From: Proteles cristata cristata
Taxonomy: Eukaryota > Chordata > Mammalia > Carnivora > Hyaenidae
Direction of reading: 5' to 3'
DNA length: 64,000 bases
Assembly: GCA_017311185.1 (NCBI GenBank)
Contig: JAESUZ010000771.1
Location: forward strand, 814,001 to 878,000
Shown here: piece by piece, positions 1 through 20,228 of the stretch
Position numbering within the stretch: position 1 is the first letter of the stretch
Layout: every line of letters starts with the position of its first letter
Program-made: the position numbers and the translations under genes
Notes under the pieces: generated by a model
Databases searched by the model: none
What the model saw: only the letters and a program-made list of their open reading frames with translations
What the model was told of the DNA's origin: nothing

Positions 1-2500
1 AAAATGGTTTACAAAGAAAGCAGGGGAGAAAGGGCCAAAGGTAGGAATTTAGGCATTGTACTGTAGATAGAACATGGTCCTTGGAAGTTTCAGAGAAGAG
101 AGACATGACAGCAGTGGTAGAGCAGGCTAATCTGGCTGGAAGTGTAGGGTGGACCAGTAACTGGGAGGAACCTGAGAAAGGAGCGTATCTCTGGCCACTG
201 CAGAAGGTAAGAGAGACTTCAGGGACAGATTTGGTGGGGGTGAGGAGGAGCTGTAATGAAAAAGGAATCTGTTTCATTAACCCAGTGACCAAAGATTGCA
301 TGAATCGTGACAACCTCACAAGCCTGGACAACTGAAAGAAAAACAGCATCATGGGCAGAAATAATGACTACTGGTATGGAGCTAAGAATCTGTCCACCAT
401 TATGTACAAAAAGGGTCCTTTGCACCTGTGTTGCCCTTTCAGTACACATGTACCCTCCCCACACACACACACACACATAACTTCCCTGGTTCCTGTTCAG
501 GGCTTCATCCCCTTCCTAAGGCTGCCTCTCTGGAACCTTTAGAGAGACCAACTTATTCCTGTTTGCCCAGGACTTTCCCAGTTTCTGCACTTAAAATCCC
601 ATGCTCCAAGAAATCCTTCAGTCCCTGGAAAACCAGGATGCTTGGTCACTGTGCTTTCCAACCCTAGGGACTCAGAACTCAGACCGCTGGGTTGAAACCC
701 TACCAGCGAGCAGCGTGTGGGGGGCAAAATGGGACAAGGTGTCAGGAGTCCTGTGGCTCTTAGATAAGATTCAAGTCTAGGATAGGTCAAGAGAGACTGG
801 GGAGGGGACTTTAAGAGGCTGGAAGAGCAAGGAGCCAACTCAGCCTGAAAGCAGATACCACACAGTAATGCTGGGTGTCCATTCTTTGAGGAACCCTAGT
901 GAAATCCCCAAAGCAGAGAAGTGCCCCCCTGCTGCCATGAACAAGGCCAGATGAGCAGGCCTCTTTTGAAGTAACCATAATAGAATTCCCTTTCAAGCAA
1001 ATACAACCACCTCTCCCCAACTAGGCGCCAGCGAAGAACTCCTGGCACAAATAATTGTTAGGAAGGTATGATTAAGTTAATTGGCTCTGAGCCGTAATCC
1101 CCCTCCACTTGAGGCCTCCTAAATTCTAGCCCAGTGCTTCCACCTCTCATAATCAAGGCTTGGATGAACGAAACTGAAATCTCTCCCACCAAATGGCCTC
1201 TGGGTGGTATCTCCTCTGCCAGGTCCTAGAATAGTGCTTGGGTATTAGGATAAATCACCTGGAGGCCTTAATGAAATACAAATCACTGAGCCTGCTGTTG
1301 CACTTTCTGAGTTAGAAGGTATAGAGTGGGGCCTGAGAATGTATATTTGCAACAAGTTCCTAGGTTGCTGCTAGTCCAGGAACTACACTTGGGAGAACCA
1401 CAGTCCCAGAACTCTGTATTTTGCAAAGTAAGCAGCAATGTATTCATCTCTTCCCACCGTGGGAATATTGAATATGCAGGATGGTTGCAGATAAAAATCA
1501 GTTTATTTAACACCCTTTATGTACCAGGCACTTTTTAGGTATTTTCTCACACTTTTGACTTTCACTCCTCACAAAAGCCCTGTGAGGCAGAGACTGCCCC
1601 ATTTTACAGATGGGGGAACTGAGGCACAGATGAACCAAGGTGATCCAGCTAGTAATGGCAGACTTCATTCTGCTATATTCAAGGAGCCTGCTCAATAAAC
1701 AAAATGAATTTGGGAAAGCCCTATATAAAGGTGTGTCTCAACACCTCCTATACAGTTGTGCATGGTGTTGAGCAAGACCATAGGGCAGCAAGAATTTATC
1801 CTGACGAGGCCAGGCATTCTGGAAGGCTTAAAGGTCCTCTGCAGATCCACATTTCAGTGAGCTGAGAGTCCCAGGCTGGGGAGGAAGGCTAGGGAGGAAG
1901 CAGCCAGGGGCGGCTGCCGGGATCTTAGAAAACCAAAAGACCTTCATTCTGACACAGGAAGTAGGCAATTATGGCTTCTTTCGGGGCAGTAACCCTTGGT
2001 GGGAAAACTGTGTAAATTCACATGGGGAAAGGCTCATTACAGTGCTGGAGCAGAAAAAGAGAACAGCCAAGGTAGCAGTTCCCTGGGGGCCTGGTGAGGC
2101 CACAGCAGCAGAACAGCCGGCAGTGGGGACACGAGATGTTATGAACTTTGCGAGCTCCAGGCAGGAGCTGGTGAGGCACTTGCCAAATGCAAACTCCAGT
2201 GAATCTTTTAGCAGTTGGAGGAATTGAGATTATTGGGCAAAGGACAGGTCAGAATGTACACTGTATGACAGAAAACAAGGCATGAGTGGCTGGGGCTAGA
2301 AGAAACAGGGCGAGAGCTGGGCTTAGGAAGACGCAAGCATCTATCAAGGTAAAGGGTCAGACTCAGGCCTCATTCATCACTGTGGCCCTGTTCCTGAGCA
2401 TAAGGCTCTGGTTGGTGAATGAGTCCCTCCGGGCCATGAAGCAGAGCAAGGGTCATATGCTCCCTGCGGGGTCTGTTATGGTCTGAAAATCTGAACTTTT
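1..2500. other. Intergenic 3' flank of TTC31
   Basis: No coding exon is recognisable. Open frames here are short, have no splice context and resemble no family I know. The stretch holds a short CA run near 460-478 and an MIR fossil at about 1503-1665. In the human orthologous region the next gene on this side is LBX2; none of it is visible here, so it would lie beyond the left edge. Confidence 0.7.
1503..1665 (-). repeat. MIR SINE fossil
   Basis: Reads as the reverse complement of the MIR core: a 'tgtaccaggcac'-type block, then 'cattttacagatggggg', 'actgaggcacaga' and 'cagctagtaatggcag'. Diverged and ancient, with no target-site duplication visible. Confidence 0.85.
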
Positions 2501-2529
2501 GTATAGTTCCCGCCTTAGCTTTGGTGGGT

Positions 2530-2535
2530 TTTATT
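2530..2535 (-). terminator. TTC31: Likely TTC31 polyadenylation signal
   Basis: AATAAA on the minus strand about 216 bases past the TTC31 stop. It is the first canonical hexamer downstream, so it is the likely 3' end signal; the cleavage site is not proven by sequence alone. Confidence 0.55.
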
Positions 2536-2750
2536 TTTCCTTACTGCCCCCCGAGGAAGCCATCTGCTTTAAAACCAAAGAAAGGTTGTTGCAGTAGTCA
2601 TGGGGCTCCTTTCTGTCATCAGGTCTCTGTGGCGAGAGGAATGACCACCAGGGGTGTCTTTAATTATGGTTTTAGAGTACAAGGTCTCAAAATATGCAGT
2701 GAACCGTGGGATGCACACATGGCCTTGTCCTATGAGGGACAGGTCCTCTG

Positions 2751-9344
<6,594 letters not shown>

Positions 9345-9604
9345 CTCCCGACAACAGTAACACGAAAGTGAAAGATGATCTGGTACTTGATACCCGCCGA
9401 AGGGCGGAGTAGGACAGAGTAAGCTGCCATCTTTGTTAGGGGCAGAAGCCTCCGATTACGGAGCGCGAGAGAGTCCAAGACGGGCCAGGAGGTTCCCGGG
9501 CTAGAAATGACGGCTCCAGGGACTGGGCGGAGTCCCGGCGGCAGCGGGCGCTGGGCGGCGCGAGCAAGTGGGAGTCGTTAGATTCGCTCCGGACTCGGCG
9601 TCCC

Positions 9605-12600
9605 ATGGCCCAGGCGTCTCGCTCTGGTGGCCTTCTGCCTCCGCTCGCTACCGTGCCGCCGTTTGGGGCACAACCCGAAGGCGCTGTGGAGGAGCAGTGG
9701 GAGAGAGGGCAGGCGCGCGCTCTCCGCGGGGACTTTCGTGGCTGGCCGCGGCTGCCGGTTGCCGGGAGCGTTCCCTGCCTGGACCCACCGCCCGGCGGAG
9801 CTCGGGGAGCGCAGCCGTGGTGGGCTGCGCCGGCGCCTGCAGACGCTGGAGAGCACCAGGAGGCCGGGGCCGCTTACTGGTGGGGGGAGCCGGCAGCCGG
9901 CCGCCCCATCCCTCCTGCCCTGCAGCGTCTCCGGGCCGTGTTGCTGCGGCTGCATCGCGAGCGGGAGCAGCTCCTTCAAGCCCGGGACTGCGCCTGCAAC
10001 CTACAGACGGCCGTGCGCCTCCTGAGGAACCTGGGTCCCGGCGCGCCGGCCCCTAGCTCCGGCACCTTGCCTCAGCTGTGCCGCGACCTGCTGCTGCACC
10101 CTTCGCGTGGGGCCGTCCTGCGAATCGGCCTACGCGAGACTCCCGAGCCGCTACTCCTGGCGCGCCCCGTTGGGCTGGCCGCTCAGCGCCTGGATGCTGC
10201 CATCGAGATGCAGCTTCGGGCTCTGGGTCGGGAGCCTGCCAGCCCGGGCCTGTCGTCCCAACTTGCTGACGTGCTCCTGGCACTCCCCGCCTACCACCAG
10301 CTGCTGGGAAAAGCCTTGAGCCAAATCCCGGGGGCAGCGCGCCCTTTCCCACCCCTCCGTGTCCTCCACCTCCTAACGGGGGAGCGGGGTTGCCTGGTGG
10401 CTGGTCAGCTAGATGAGGCCCTCAGGGGGTCGGGCTTGGTGGACCACCTCCGAAGTCGGTGCCAGGAGGAGCGGGAGCTGCTGCCCAGGCTGCTGGCGCT
10501 GCTGGGAGGCGCGACTGATTCAGCCGGCAGTGGACCGGGGCTTGGAGGGGCTGGAGCCCTGTGGAGCCAGTACTGGACCCTACTGTGGGCAGCTTGTGCT
10601 CAGAGTCTGAACCTAACTCTAGGACCCTGGAGGGACCGCAGGGCAGCTGCACAACAGCTGAGTCAGGCACTAGGTCAGGGTGAGTGATGGGCCTGGGTGG
10701 GCATTTAGAAGACAGGGGTCTCTTTCTTCTCCCTAGCCACCCCACTCCCCTGCCAACTAGACTGCAAAAGCAGGCCCTTTAGAATGAACACTCCCACCCC
10801 ACCCCCTCCTCCCCACCAATCAGCCAATAGCATCTGGGCTTTCAGGGCAAAATCTGCTTTCCACTCAAGTCTTGAGTCTCAATGGAAGCCTCCCCTTTTC
10901 CCCATCACTGAGTGGGCAGTGGTTCTGGAAAAGGGAGGCCTTCTTTTCAGGCTCCAAGTCATTTCTCCCACTAGCATCCCTGCCTCAGGAGTGTGAGAAG
11001 GAGCTGGCTTCTTTGTGTCGCAACCTATTTCATCAGTCTCTTATCTGGAACTGGGACCAAGGTGAGAAGGAAGGGGCATTGGGAGTGACACAGCCCCAGA
11101 CTGCCCCTTCCTCATCAGACCATACCCCTCATCCTCAGGCTTCTGTCAGGCCTTGGGATCTGCTGGCCAAGATCAGAGCAGCCGTCCCTCATCCTCTCAT
11201 ACCTCTGAACTTTTGCAACAGCTCTTCCCTCCTCTCTTGGATGCCCTTGGGCAACCCAGGTCAGGGCTGCTCCTCTGTCAGCCTCCAGGTGAGACAAGGT
11301 GCTGGGGATGGAGGAGCAGAACGGTTGAAGATACCCCCTTTATTCCTTCACTTGGTTCTGAAGCCCGCCTCCTCAGATGCTCCATCCTCTCCCCAGATCC
11401 TGCACCCCTTGCTCTAGGGCTCTGTACCCTGCAGACCACCTTGCTCTGGTTTTTGGGTAGAACTCAGCAGCATCTGGCAGCATGGGCCCCAGATTCTTTC
11501 CTGCTACTGATCCAGAAGGACTTACCTGTAAGTAGCTGGGGAGTGGGCAGGAGAACAGCCTCGGCTGGATTTAAAATCTCACTTCCCGTTTCTGGCAAAG
11601 CCTCTACTGCACGAGGCAGCAGCTCTGTCTAGACTGGCCTCAGAAGAAAGCTTGTCCCTGGAGGTGGAGCAGCAGCTGGGCCTGGAGATCCAGAAGCTAG
11701 CCACAGAGATCCAGGTGAGAAGAGCAGAGGCCCTGGCAGTGGCAGTTTAAGAGTCTGTTGTTCTGTGCCCAGCTTTGGGGGTTAGGGTGATGGGGGTGGT
11801 AATTGCGGTAGAACATCCCAGGGACTTGGGAATACCCATGGAGTCTCTGCTGGATTTATCTTTTCCTGCTCTGTTCATTTTTTGTTCTTCTTTCCTTACC
11901 TTGTTATTATGGAAAACTTCAAACATATACACAAATAGAAGTGTATAATGGACTTCCATATTCCTACCACTGAGGCTTTAACGGTTATCACCTCTTGGTC
12001 AATTCTGTTTCCTCTGTATGTGAGGCTCTCATTTTGGGACATTAACAGCCACTAATGATTACTGCCTAGATCCATTTTTTCCTTAAAGGGTGCAAAGTAG
12101 TGATATTCCAAGTCTATCGTTTCTTCTTCATTTATTCATTGAATTATTCCTATAAAGTGAAATTTGCCTTCATTAATCACTTGGTTACTCTGAAGTATAT
12201 TTTATAGAGAAAAAGCAAGATAAATGATTGAATCTTTCCTTTTAGTCACTAGCTTTGATACGATGTTCCTTGTTTCTAAATGTATAGCTTATATTTTTAA
12301 GAAATAATACATGTCCATAGTTTAAAAAGTGAAATAGAATAGTGGCACCTAGGTGGCTAAGTTGGTGGAGCATCTGACTCTTGACTTCGGATCAGGGCAT
12401 GATCTCAAGAGTGTGGAGCCTGCTTGAGATTCTCTCAATCCCTTTGCCCCTCTCCCCACCTTGCACTCACACTCTGTTTCTCTCAGAATTAAAAGAAATT
12501 TAAAAACTAAAGGTGAAATAGAATATTATTTTAGAATAATATAGCGCTTTAACTGCCCTGTACCTCACCTCTGATCCCTGTTCCACGGTGGTAACCTTTA

Positions 12601-15600
12601 ACCACACTTGTCTATCTTCTAGTATTTTATTTTCTTCTAAACTTATGCATAAAATTCTATTTTAATTTTTCCCAGTATCTGTTCCTACTATGGAAGATGT
12701 TTCTCTGTCTTTTTGTTTTCTCTTCCTGCCCAAGTTTCCCCTCTGCTCTAAATTACTCTGCCCTAAATAGGGGCGTGGCTACAGAGTTCAGGCTTTGTCC
12801 CTCTGCTCCTTTCCTCTCTGCATTCCTTTTTTTTTTTTTTTAATTCTTTTAAAAGTTTATTTTTGGAAGAGGGAGTGAGACAGAGCATGAGCAGGGGAGG
12901 GGCAGAAAGAGAGGAAGACACAGAATCCAAAGCAGGCTCCAGGCTCTAAGCTGTCAGCACAGAGCCCTTATACAGGGCTCAAACTCATAAGCTGTGAGAT
13001 TATGACCTGAGTTGAAGTCGGATGCTTAACTGACTGAGCCACCCAGACACCCCTCTCTCTGCATTCCTGCTTACCACATGCCTTGAACCTGTGTACCGCT
13101 TCCCCAGGGGAAGGGTTGCTGGAGGTGGGGGTGGGCAGTCCATAGTTCCTTGGGGGAGTAGTGGGGAGATGGCCTGACCAAAGCAGAAGCTTCCTTTGTG
13201 TGTGTATATGTGTGTGTGCATGTGTGTATGTGCACATGTGTGCATGCATGCATTCAGGCACACACACACTTTTGTCCAGAGGTGCATGAGGAGACATAAA
13301 AAAAGGAGTTCAGCTCTTGGTAGTTGTGAGAACAGGGACAGTGTGCTTACTGTGTGAACCAACCATTGTGCAAAGGACTCTGCATGCCTTGTCCCTGTGC
13401 CTGGTGATGGCACTGTTGGGTGTCTGCTCTGGGCATTCCACTGTGTGTGGCACTGGGATGGAAAAGAAGAATCAGACATTGTGAGTTTTCTCCCCACCCA
13501 GACTCTAATGTCCCAGACAGAAAGACTATTTCATAGTGTGACCTTGTGTTTCCTCAGAGTGTTGAGTGCAGAAAGATTCGTAACAAATGTCAGTTGACAA
13601 TAGGGTAGTTTCCTTGGTATGCATAAGGAAGAAGGGGTTTTGGTTTTCAGAAGAGAGCAAGAATTTGGATTTAGGATAGGCTTTTGTCAAGATATGTACT
13701 AGAAGCCACATGGGCTCTACTTCCCCCAAGTCTAGTCCCCAGGCCCCTTCCTCTCTTCAGGTTTACAAGCACCCAGTTACCTTTTCTTTATAGAGCCACA
13801 TACCCTATTTCCCCCATTTCTTGGAATTCCTCTCCTCCAAAATGGGCTGTAGAAACCACCTTTTTTTTTTTTTTTTTTTTTTTTAGTTTATTTTCTTTGA
13901 GAAAGACAGAGAGAGCAAGTGGGGGAGGGGCAGAGACAGAGAGAAAATCCCATGCTGTCAGCACAGAGCCTGACTGGAGGCTCGAACTCAAGAACAGTGA
14001 GATCATGACCTGAGCTGAAACAGAGAGTCAGACATTTAACCGACTGAGCCACCCAGGTGCCCCAAGACCCTTCTTTCTTGCTGCCCTCTCCCATTCCAAA
14101 AACACAACCTGTCAAGGTACAGAAATCAAACCAGCACATGGGCCGTTTTTGCTTTATGGGTTACACTACTCTGAAGAAATGGAAGTAGGGTGTAAAAAAT
14201 ATTCAGTTTAAGGACATTCCAAAATGTCTTGAATTTCAGAAAGTTACAGTGCTTGCTCCTGATCTGCATATAGTTCCTGACTTCCTTTCATAGATGGTGG
14301 AATATCATACAGTTCCCCCTTTCTTTCTTCATGCCTCTGCCTGTCTGTAGATCACACAGACCCGTCTCTAACATTTGCTTTTAAACATTGGTAGTGGTGA
14401 GGGTATCTCCCCCTTTTTTCCTATTAATTTTCCTGTAGAGTAGAATTAACCTGGAGGATTTCCAGACTCTGAACCACGCTGAGAAGAGCAGGGTAACCCT
14501 ATGGCAATTGTCTATCATATTTTCTGGGTCCAGGCCTTTAGGAAAACCCAATAAAGTTAGGGCATCTCTCCTCATAATTGCCCAAGCCCATAGAATTATG
14601 CATACAATTCTGTTCTGGGCCTTTATGGAAGCCTGGTTAAACACCTCAGGTTTAGAAAAGTATCGTAATTTGGCAATCCCCCAACAGAGAACCCCCTTTT
14701 ACTTTCTCCGTATCTCCACAGCTCCTGCCTGAGGAGTCACTAAGGCTCTTTTTTCAAGAATGTCATAAACAAGCCACACAGGGCTTTGAACTCTACATGC
14801 CACGGGGCCGGTACTGGAGGCATCGTCTCTCTCCTGGTAACTCCTCTTCCCAGCATCCCCTTCCAGAGTTCCCAGGGGGTAATAGTGGCCTGACTCCTCC
14901 AGATCCTGGCTCCACATCTCTGTCTCCATCCGTGTCCTCGCCTTCTGTGTCCCACAAATCCTACCATCTTCCCCTGAACATTCCCTTAAGAGCTCAACAG
15001 ATCTACATAGTCTCATATCCTGTACTTTCTCTTCTTCCACTCCAGAACTGCCCAGCATTCCCAGTGAGTATGCTAAGTTGGTGATTCGCACTGTACTGGA
15101 GCCTGTGCTGCAAGGATTGCAGGGATTGCCGCCCCAAGCCCAGGACCCTGTCCTTGGTCAGGCACTGACAGCCATCCTGGGTGCCTGGCTTGACCACATC
15201 CTCATGCACAAGATCCGGTTCAGGTGGGGAGAAAAGGAGGCAGTGGCAGAGGGCTGGATGGAACTGGAAAAAGGGAGGGGGTATAGGTGGGGCAGAGCAG
15301 TTAGAGAGGCAGGTGGCCACATTGTACTTTGGCCTTCAGCCTGCAGGGGGCGCTGCAGCTCAGACAAGACTTTGGAGTGGTTCGGGAGTTGCTGGAGGAG
15401 GAGCAGTGGGGCTTGTCCCTGGAACTTCGTCAGACTCTGCTCACACTCAACATCTTCCAGAAACTGGATGGGGCCCTGCTGTGTCTATTCCAGCAGCCTC
15501 TGCCCAAGCCTGAAGTCCACAGGAGGCCTCCCTGTTGCTGTGAGTCACTCTTAACCAACTCCAGGCTCTCTTTGACCTGGCCTTGCCACTTTATGTGCCC

Positions 15601-15952
15601 CATCCCCCATCCTCATCACTGACCTCATATAGTTGTGAAGGGTAGTCATACCTCTCCTCCTCCCCACTGCCTGTCTTCCATTCCTGCCTTACTAGGTACA
15701 TGCAGTGAGGTCCAGACCATGGAATTGCCCAGCAGCAGCCTCAACAGCCTGGAGAGCTTGGAGCGCCCTATTCGGCCTGGAGCACCCCCAGCCCAGACAG
15801 CTCAGCTGCTAAGCACACTATGGGGAGGGGGACCTAGCCCGGAGGCTTACCTGGTGGGAAATCAGCAGGCCTGGCTTGCCCTGAGGCAGCACCAGCGTCC
15901 CCGTTGGCACTTGCCTTTTCTTTCCTGCCTGGGGACCAGTCCTGAATCCTGA
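9605..15952 (+). CDS. CCDC142: Coiled-coil domain-containing protein 142 (9 coding exons)
   Basis: Coding exons: 9605-10679, 10975-11061, 11139-11288, 11397-11527, 11601-11714, 14722-14836, 15046-15223, 15340-15539, 15696-15952. Phases join cleanly to 768 residues, slightly longer than the roughly 750 I recall for human. The protein begins MAQASRSGGLLPP and ends SCLGTSPES. The first exon encodes about 358 residues, Ala/Leu/Arg-rich with a helical stretch LRAVLLRLHREREQLLQAR near residues 100-120 that is the predicted coiled coil. The rest is Leu-rich helix, including LGLEIQKLATEIQ. The family has no established biochemical role that I know of. It lies head to head with TTC31 and in tandem 1.0 kb ahead of MRPL53. 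The 3 kb intron between 11714 and 14722 holds L1 and SINE insertions. The start is the first ATG after the CpG promoter and matches human. Confidence 0.95.
11866..12340. repeat. L1-derived 3' fossil
   Basis: Contains 'tggaaaacttcaaacatata' followed by 'cttccatattcctaccactg', the pattern of old mammalian L1 3' regions. In CCDC142 intron 5; a similar fossil continues after the SINE at about 12506-12720. Orientation and subfamily not assigned. Confidence 0.6.
12343..12505 (+). mobile_element. SINEC (tRNA-Lys-derived), older copy
   Basis: Head 'cacctaggtggctaagttgg', A-box/B-box remnant around 'gatctcaagagtgtggagcc', CT-rich middle and an A-rich tail. Diverged from the younger copies in the window. 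Lies within an L1 fossil. Confidence 0.85.
12828..13054 (-). mobile_element. SINEC with 14-bp target duplication
   Basis: T-rich start, GAGAG tract, and 'tgactgagccacccagacac' at the head end. Flanked by the direct repeat CTCTCTGCATTCCT at 12814-12827 and 13055-13068, so the insertion is well bounded. In CCDC142 intron 5. Confidence 0.95.
13195..13270. repeat. (TG)n / mixed TG-CA microsatellite
   Basis: Imperfect TG-rich run with TGCA and TATG interruptions in CCDC142 intron 5. It generates spurious His/Thr-rich open frames on the minus strand. Confidence 0.85.
13860..14063 (-). mobile_element. SINEC
   Basis: Poly-T start at about 13861, 'gagaaagacagagagagcaa', 'gtcagcacagagcctgactg', 'gatcatgacctgagctgaaa' and the head 'gagccacccaggtgcccc'. 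In CCDC142 intron 5. Confidence 0.93.
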
Positions 15953-16026
15953 GAAGCCTGGGACCAGGAGCCACAAAGTCAGAGCTCCCCATCTCTGGCT
16001 GGGAAAGCCCAGGTATTTCTGTGTAT

Positions 16027-16032
16027 ATTAAA
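16027..16032 (+). terminator. CCDC142: CCDC142 polyadenylation signal (ATTAAA)
   Basis: ATTAAA lies 75 bases past the CCDC142 stop in a short 3' UTR. It is the commonest variant of AATAAA and the first candidate downstream. Confidence 0.65.
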
Positions 16033-16839
16033 GAAGCCTACAATTGGGAGCTTGGAAGAAAGGATACCTGAGAAACACAAGCTCCAGAGAGCCTGGACTT
16101 AAAAGCTAAGAATCCAAGACACTCCAATGCCTGGAATCCAGAGTAAAGGGCCAAACACCACAGCCTGGAACTTGGAGGTTAGCATCCTTGGGAGGCTTGG
16201 GCCTAGTTCCCCAACAGTGAAGACATCTCAGGGCTAGGCCCTAGAAAAAGGGCTATGGAGCTGGATCCCTGGGGAAAGGGAAAGGGAAAAAATGATAGAA
16301 AGCAGAGAGCCTAGATGCTACTTCCTCTTAAGTCCCAGGAGCCACGCTAAACACACAACTCATCAGGAACCACAGAGGTGGAATAGGCATTTCTACATTT
16401 GGATCAGTCCCAAGAGGTGTATTACCCTATGCTCTCTGTCTCGTTACTGTTTGAAGTCACTTAAGAATATTAGGCTAAAGGACCTTCACGTTTAAACTTT
16501 GGTTACTCAGAGTTCAACGTGTTTGATCTTCAGTTACCTGAGTAGGGTTTACCCCCCTGGTAGCTGTATAATCCCTGCCATGGCAGTATCCTCACCGAAG
16601 GGGCCAGCGCTTGAGATGGCACAGCAACGTAAGGAAAGGGAAAGGCCACAGAAGATGGACGTATTATCAGAGCCAAGTGCAAGGCTTTTGCGCTATTTAT
16701 TTATTGTCTTCACCATAGTACAAGAGGACTATTAATGATAGGTATTTACTGAACGCTTACTTTGGGGACCTCCAGAACCTGGGTCGAAACCACCTCCCTA
16801 CCCGGGGGCCTTCTTCCTCCACTCGGGGTGGGGAGCCCA

Positions 16840-17519
<680 letters not shown>

Positions 17520-18939
17520 CAGTGCAGAAGAGATCAACAAGCCGATTTTAGCTTGGGATTGCTAGGACGCTTACCTAAGAGTTTGAGAGACTTCATCACT
17601 CGAATCACGGTCTGAAGGGCCACGGAGCGCCGGAAAGAAAAAAAAAAGCGAGCCCTGGGACTACTGATCCAACCACAGCATTTCTGAAAAGAGACACGAT
17701 GAGAGAGGGGTCTGCACAAACTTGAATTGATTTCATTTTCTTACCATCACTCCCTGCTTAACCCTTTTGAATTTGGCCTTTCCCACCACTCACTCAAGGT
17801 GCCTCTTGCTCTTATTAGCCAAATCTAGTGCTGTTTTTCTCGATCCTCATATTTCCATCTCAGTAGGATCTGTCGCTTTTAATTTGTTCCCTTGTGGAAG
17901 TTCTCTTCCTCGTGGGTCTTTTTTTCCTTTAACCATAAAATTGTGCTTCTCTCATCCTTCATTTTTGTGTCTATTTCTGAGCATTTCATCCTGTCATAAC
18001 TTGAACTCTGGGGTTAAATCCTACATTTCTGTTTGGCTCTAATCTCAACTACTGTGCTATTGTCAGGTTCCTTACTAGCAGTTTCCTCCAAACCCCACCA
18101 ACACTCCTTTGTCCAAAATAGCATTGATAATGTTACATACACATATGCTTGCCTCTTCCCCTGACTTCTCTATTCCTTCATCTGCTTCATCTCCTCAGCA
18201 GCCTGGGCTGGAAACCACAGCATTGCCTCTGCTTCTGCCCTCTCTCTTTCCCTGCATATCTAGTCAATAAATTCAGAATATTCTTTTTTAAACAAAAGCT
18301 TCTGAAATGTTTTCTCCATTCCCATTCACTTTCCTGTATCATTGTATTATCCCATCCAATCTCCATTTTTTCTGACCATTTTGCTGCTGCTTAATCTTGT
18401 CTTTCAAAACTGGTCGCTGTTTTTATGTCTTCCTGCTACTTGTTTCACACTGTGCCTGAATGTGTTTTTCATACTGGGTTACCAACTCGTTAGTATGGAT
18501 CGTGAAATCAATTTAGAGGGTTAAATCAGCATTTCAGAAACAAAGTAAAATAGAATAAAAAATATCAGAGTGCATGGCACAGAAAGGGAAGCACTCTTTT
18601 AAGAAATTTAAGCTTTCAGCATAATCATGAATATATACATAGAAAACATGAAGTATGTTGATGTGTGCATATCTGCAGGTACTTGGTTGCAGAATAGAAC
18701 TGTTTCTTACCACGGGTTGTAGGAAAAAATGGTTGATGGTACTGGTTTAGAGAACTTGAGAATGCTTAGACAATCAAGGATCTCTAGACACTGGCTGCCG
18801 TGTACTTTGCCAAATACTTTGCTATAGCATTACTACACTGCTTCTCTGCTTAAAAGGGTACTATCTTCAAGAGCTGTTACTCCCCTCCCCCCTTAAAAAA
18901 GAAACTACTGAAAAACAAACCAGAAACCTACCGGGAGGC

Positions 18940-19106
18940 AGTATGGGGTAGTTAAGAGCCAGGATTCCTGGGGTTGAAATCTTAGCTTTGCCCTTAAGTA
19001 GTTCTGTGATTGTGGAAAAATTAGTCTCTCAGTGCCTGTTTCCTCATTTGTAAAATTGGGGTAATGGTACATATATTCTAGGACTGTTGAGAAGATTAAA
19101 TGAGTT
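18940..19106 (+). repeat. MIR SINE fossil, 5' part, split by a SINEC
   Basis: Sense MIR: 'ggtagttaagagccaggatt', 'tgcctgtttcctcatttgta', 'aaaattggggtaatggtaca', 'gattaaatgagtt'. It continues after the SINEC at about 19330-19385 with 'aagtgcctagaacattacca'. Confidence 0.85.
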
Positions 19107-19329
19107 GCTTTTTTTTTTTTTTAAAATGTTTTATTTATTTCTAGGAGAGAGAGAGAGACAGCGTGAGCAGGGGAGGGTCAGAGAGAGAGGGAGTCACAGA
19201 CTGAAACAGGCTCCAGGCTCTGAGCTGGCAGTCAGCACAGAGCCCGACGTGGGGCTCGAACCCACGAACCGCGAGATCATGACCTAAGCGAAAGTCGACG
19301 CTGAACTGACTAAGCCACCCAGGTGCCCC
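19107..19329 (-). mobile_element. SINEC, young subfamily, inserted in an MIR
   Basis: Carries the diagnostic features seen in nine copies here: 'tttatttctaggagagag', 'gagctggcagtcagcacaga' and 'cctaagcgaaagtcg'. Flanked by AATGAGTT on both sides, at the end of the MIR 5' part and the start of its 3' part. Confidence 0.93.
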
Positions 19330-19439
19330 AATGAGTTTCTATTTTTAAGTGCCTAGAACATTACCAGGAGCGTGAGTGTTATCTAAGAGGCCTTATGCTA
19401 TAGCCAAAAGTATACTGACAGCCTAGATTTGAGTTCCCC

Positions 19440-19645
19440 CAACTTGACAGCTAGCTGGCTTTTCTCTCTGGCTAGACTTTACTGCTCTCCTCATCTGTAA
19501 AAATGGGGGTGGTTCAGATATTGCTGTAAACATAGATTGAATGCTGGCACTGTGAACCTGAGGTTGGGGCTGTTTTCTCTGTGTCCCCAGCACTTTGCAT
19601 AGTGCCTGATACACAGTGTGCAATTAACATTTGTCACATTTACAA
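19440..19645 (+). repeat. MIR/L2-like fossils
   Basis: An MIR-like block ('ctgctctcctcatctgtaaa') is followed by an L2 3'-like block ending 'cagcactttgcatagtgcct' and 'caattaacatttg'. Boundaries approximate. Confidence 0.6.
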
Positions 19646-20011
19646 ATATTTACCATCTACCTTGTGCCTGTAACTGTGATTAATACTGGGATACAAAGAT
19701 GAATAATGAAATCCGGGTATGTAATAAGTGGTACAATAGACATGTGAATTAGATGTAATGGTAGCAAAGAAGATAAAGACAGGAGTGACCATTGGGTTTG
19801 GTCAGAAGGTGATTTTTGTAAGAGTAAAAAGTCTACCAGTGGAGGGTAGGGTCAGATATCAGATTATAGCAAAAGAGAAAATATATATAGCATAAAGTAT
19901 TAGCTTTATACAATGAATTTGGATGGGAGGTGTGATATTAGTTAAAGTGGCATAATGATGTTGAGTAAGGTTTTTTAAAGGATGATAGGGACTTGTACTT
20001 TATGAAAATAC

Positions 20012-20228
20012 CTTTTTAAAAAATGTTTTAATGTTTATTTTTGAGAGAGAGAGAATGAGCAGGGGAGGAACAGAGAGAGAGACATAGAGGAGACCTAGGA
20101 TCGGAAGGAGACTCCCAAGCTCTGAGCTGTCAGCATAGAGCATGACGCACGGCTCTAAGCCAGGAACCCTGAGATCATGACCTGAGCTGATGTCAGGAGC
20201 TTAATCAACTGAGCTACCCAGGTGCCCC
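20012..20228 (-). mobile_element. SINEC, older copy
   Basis: T-rich start, 'tttatttttgagagagagag', 'gagctgtcagcatagagcat', and head 'gagctacccaggtgcccc'. Imperfect flanking repeats of the type GAAAAYACCTTTT surround it. Confidence 0.9.

Noticed and set aside
12968..13497. Overlapping His/Thr-rich minus-strand open frames
   Set aside because: They come from a TG/CA microsatellite and a SINEC in a CCDC142 intron.
19087..19287. Open frames with repeated ERERQREQGRVRERG-type peptides at several places
   Set aside because: The same peptide recurs at every minus-strand SINEC because it is the translated GAGAG tract, not a protein family.
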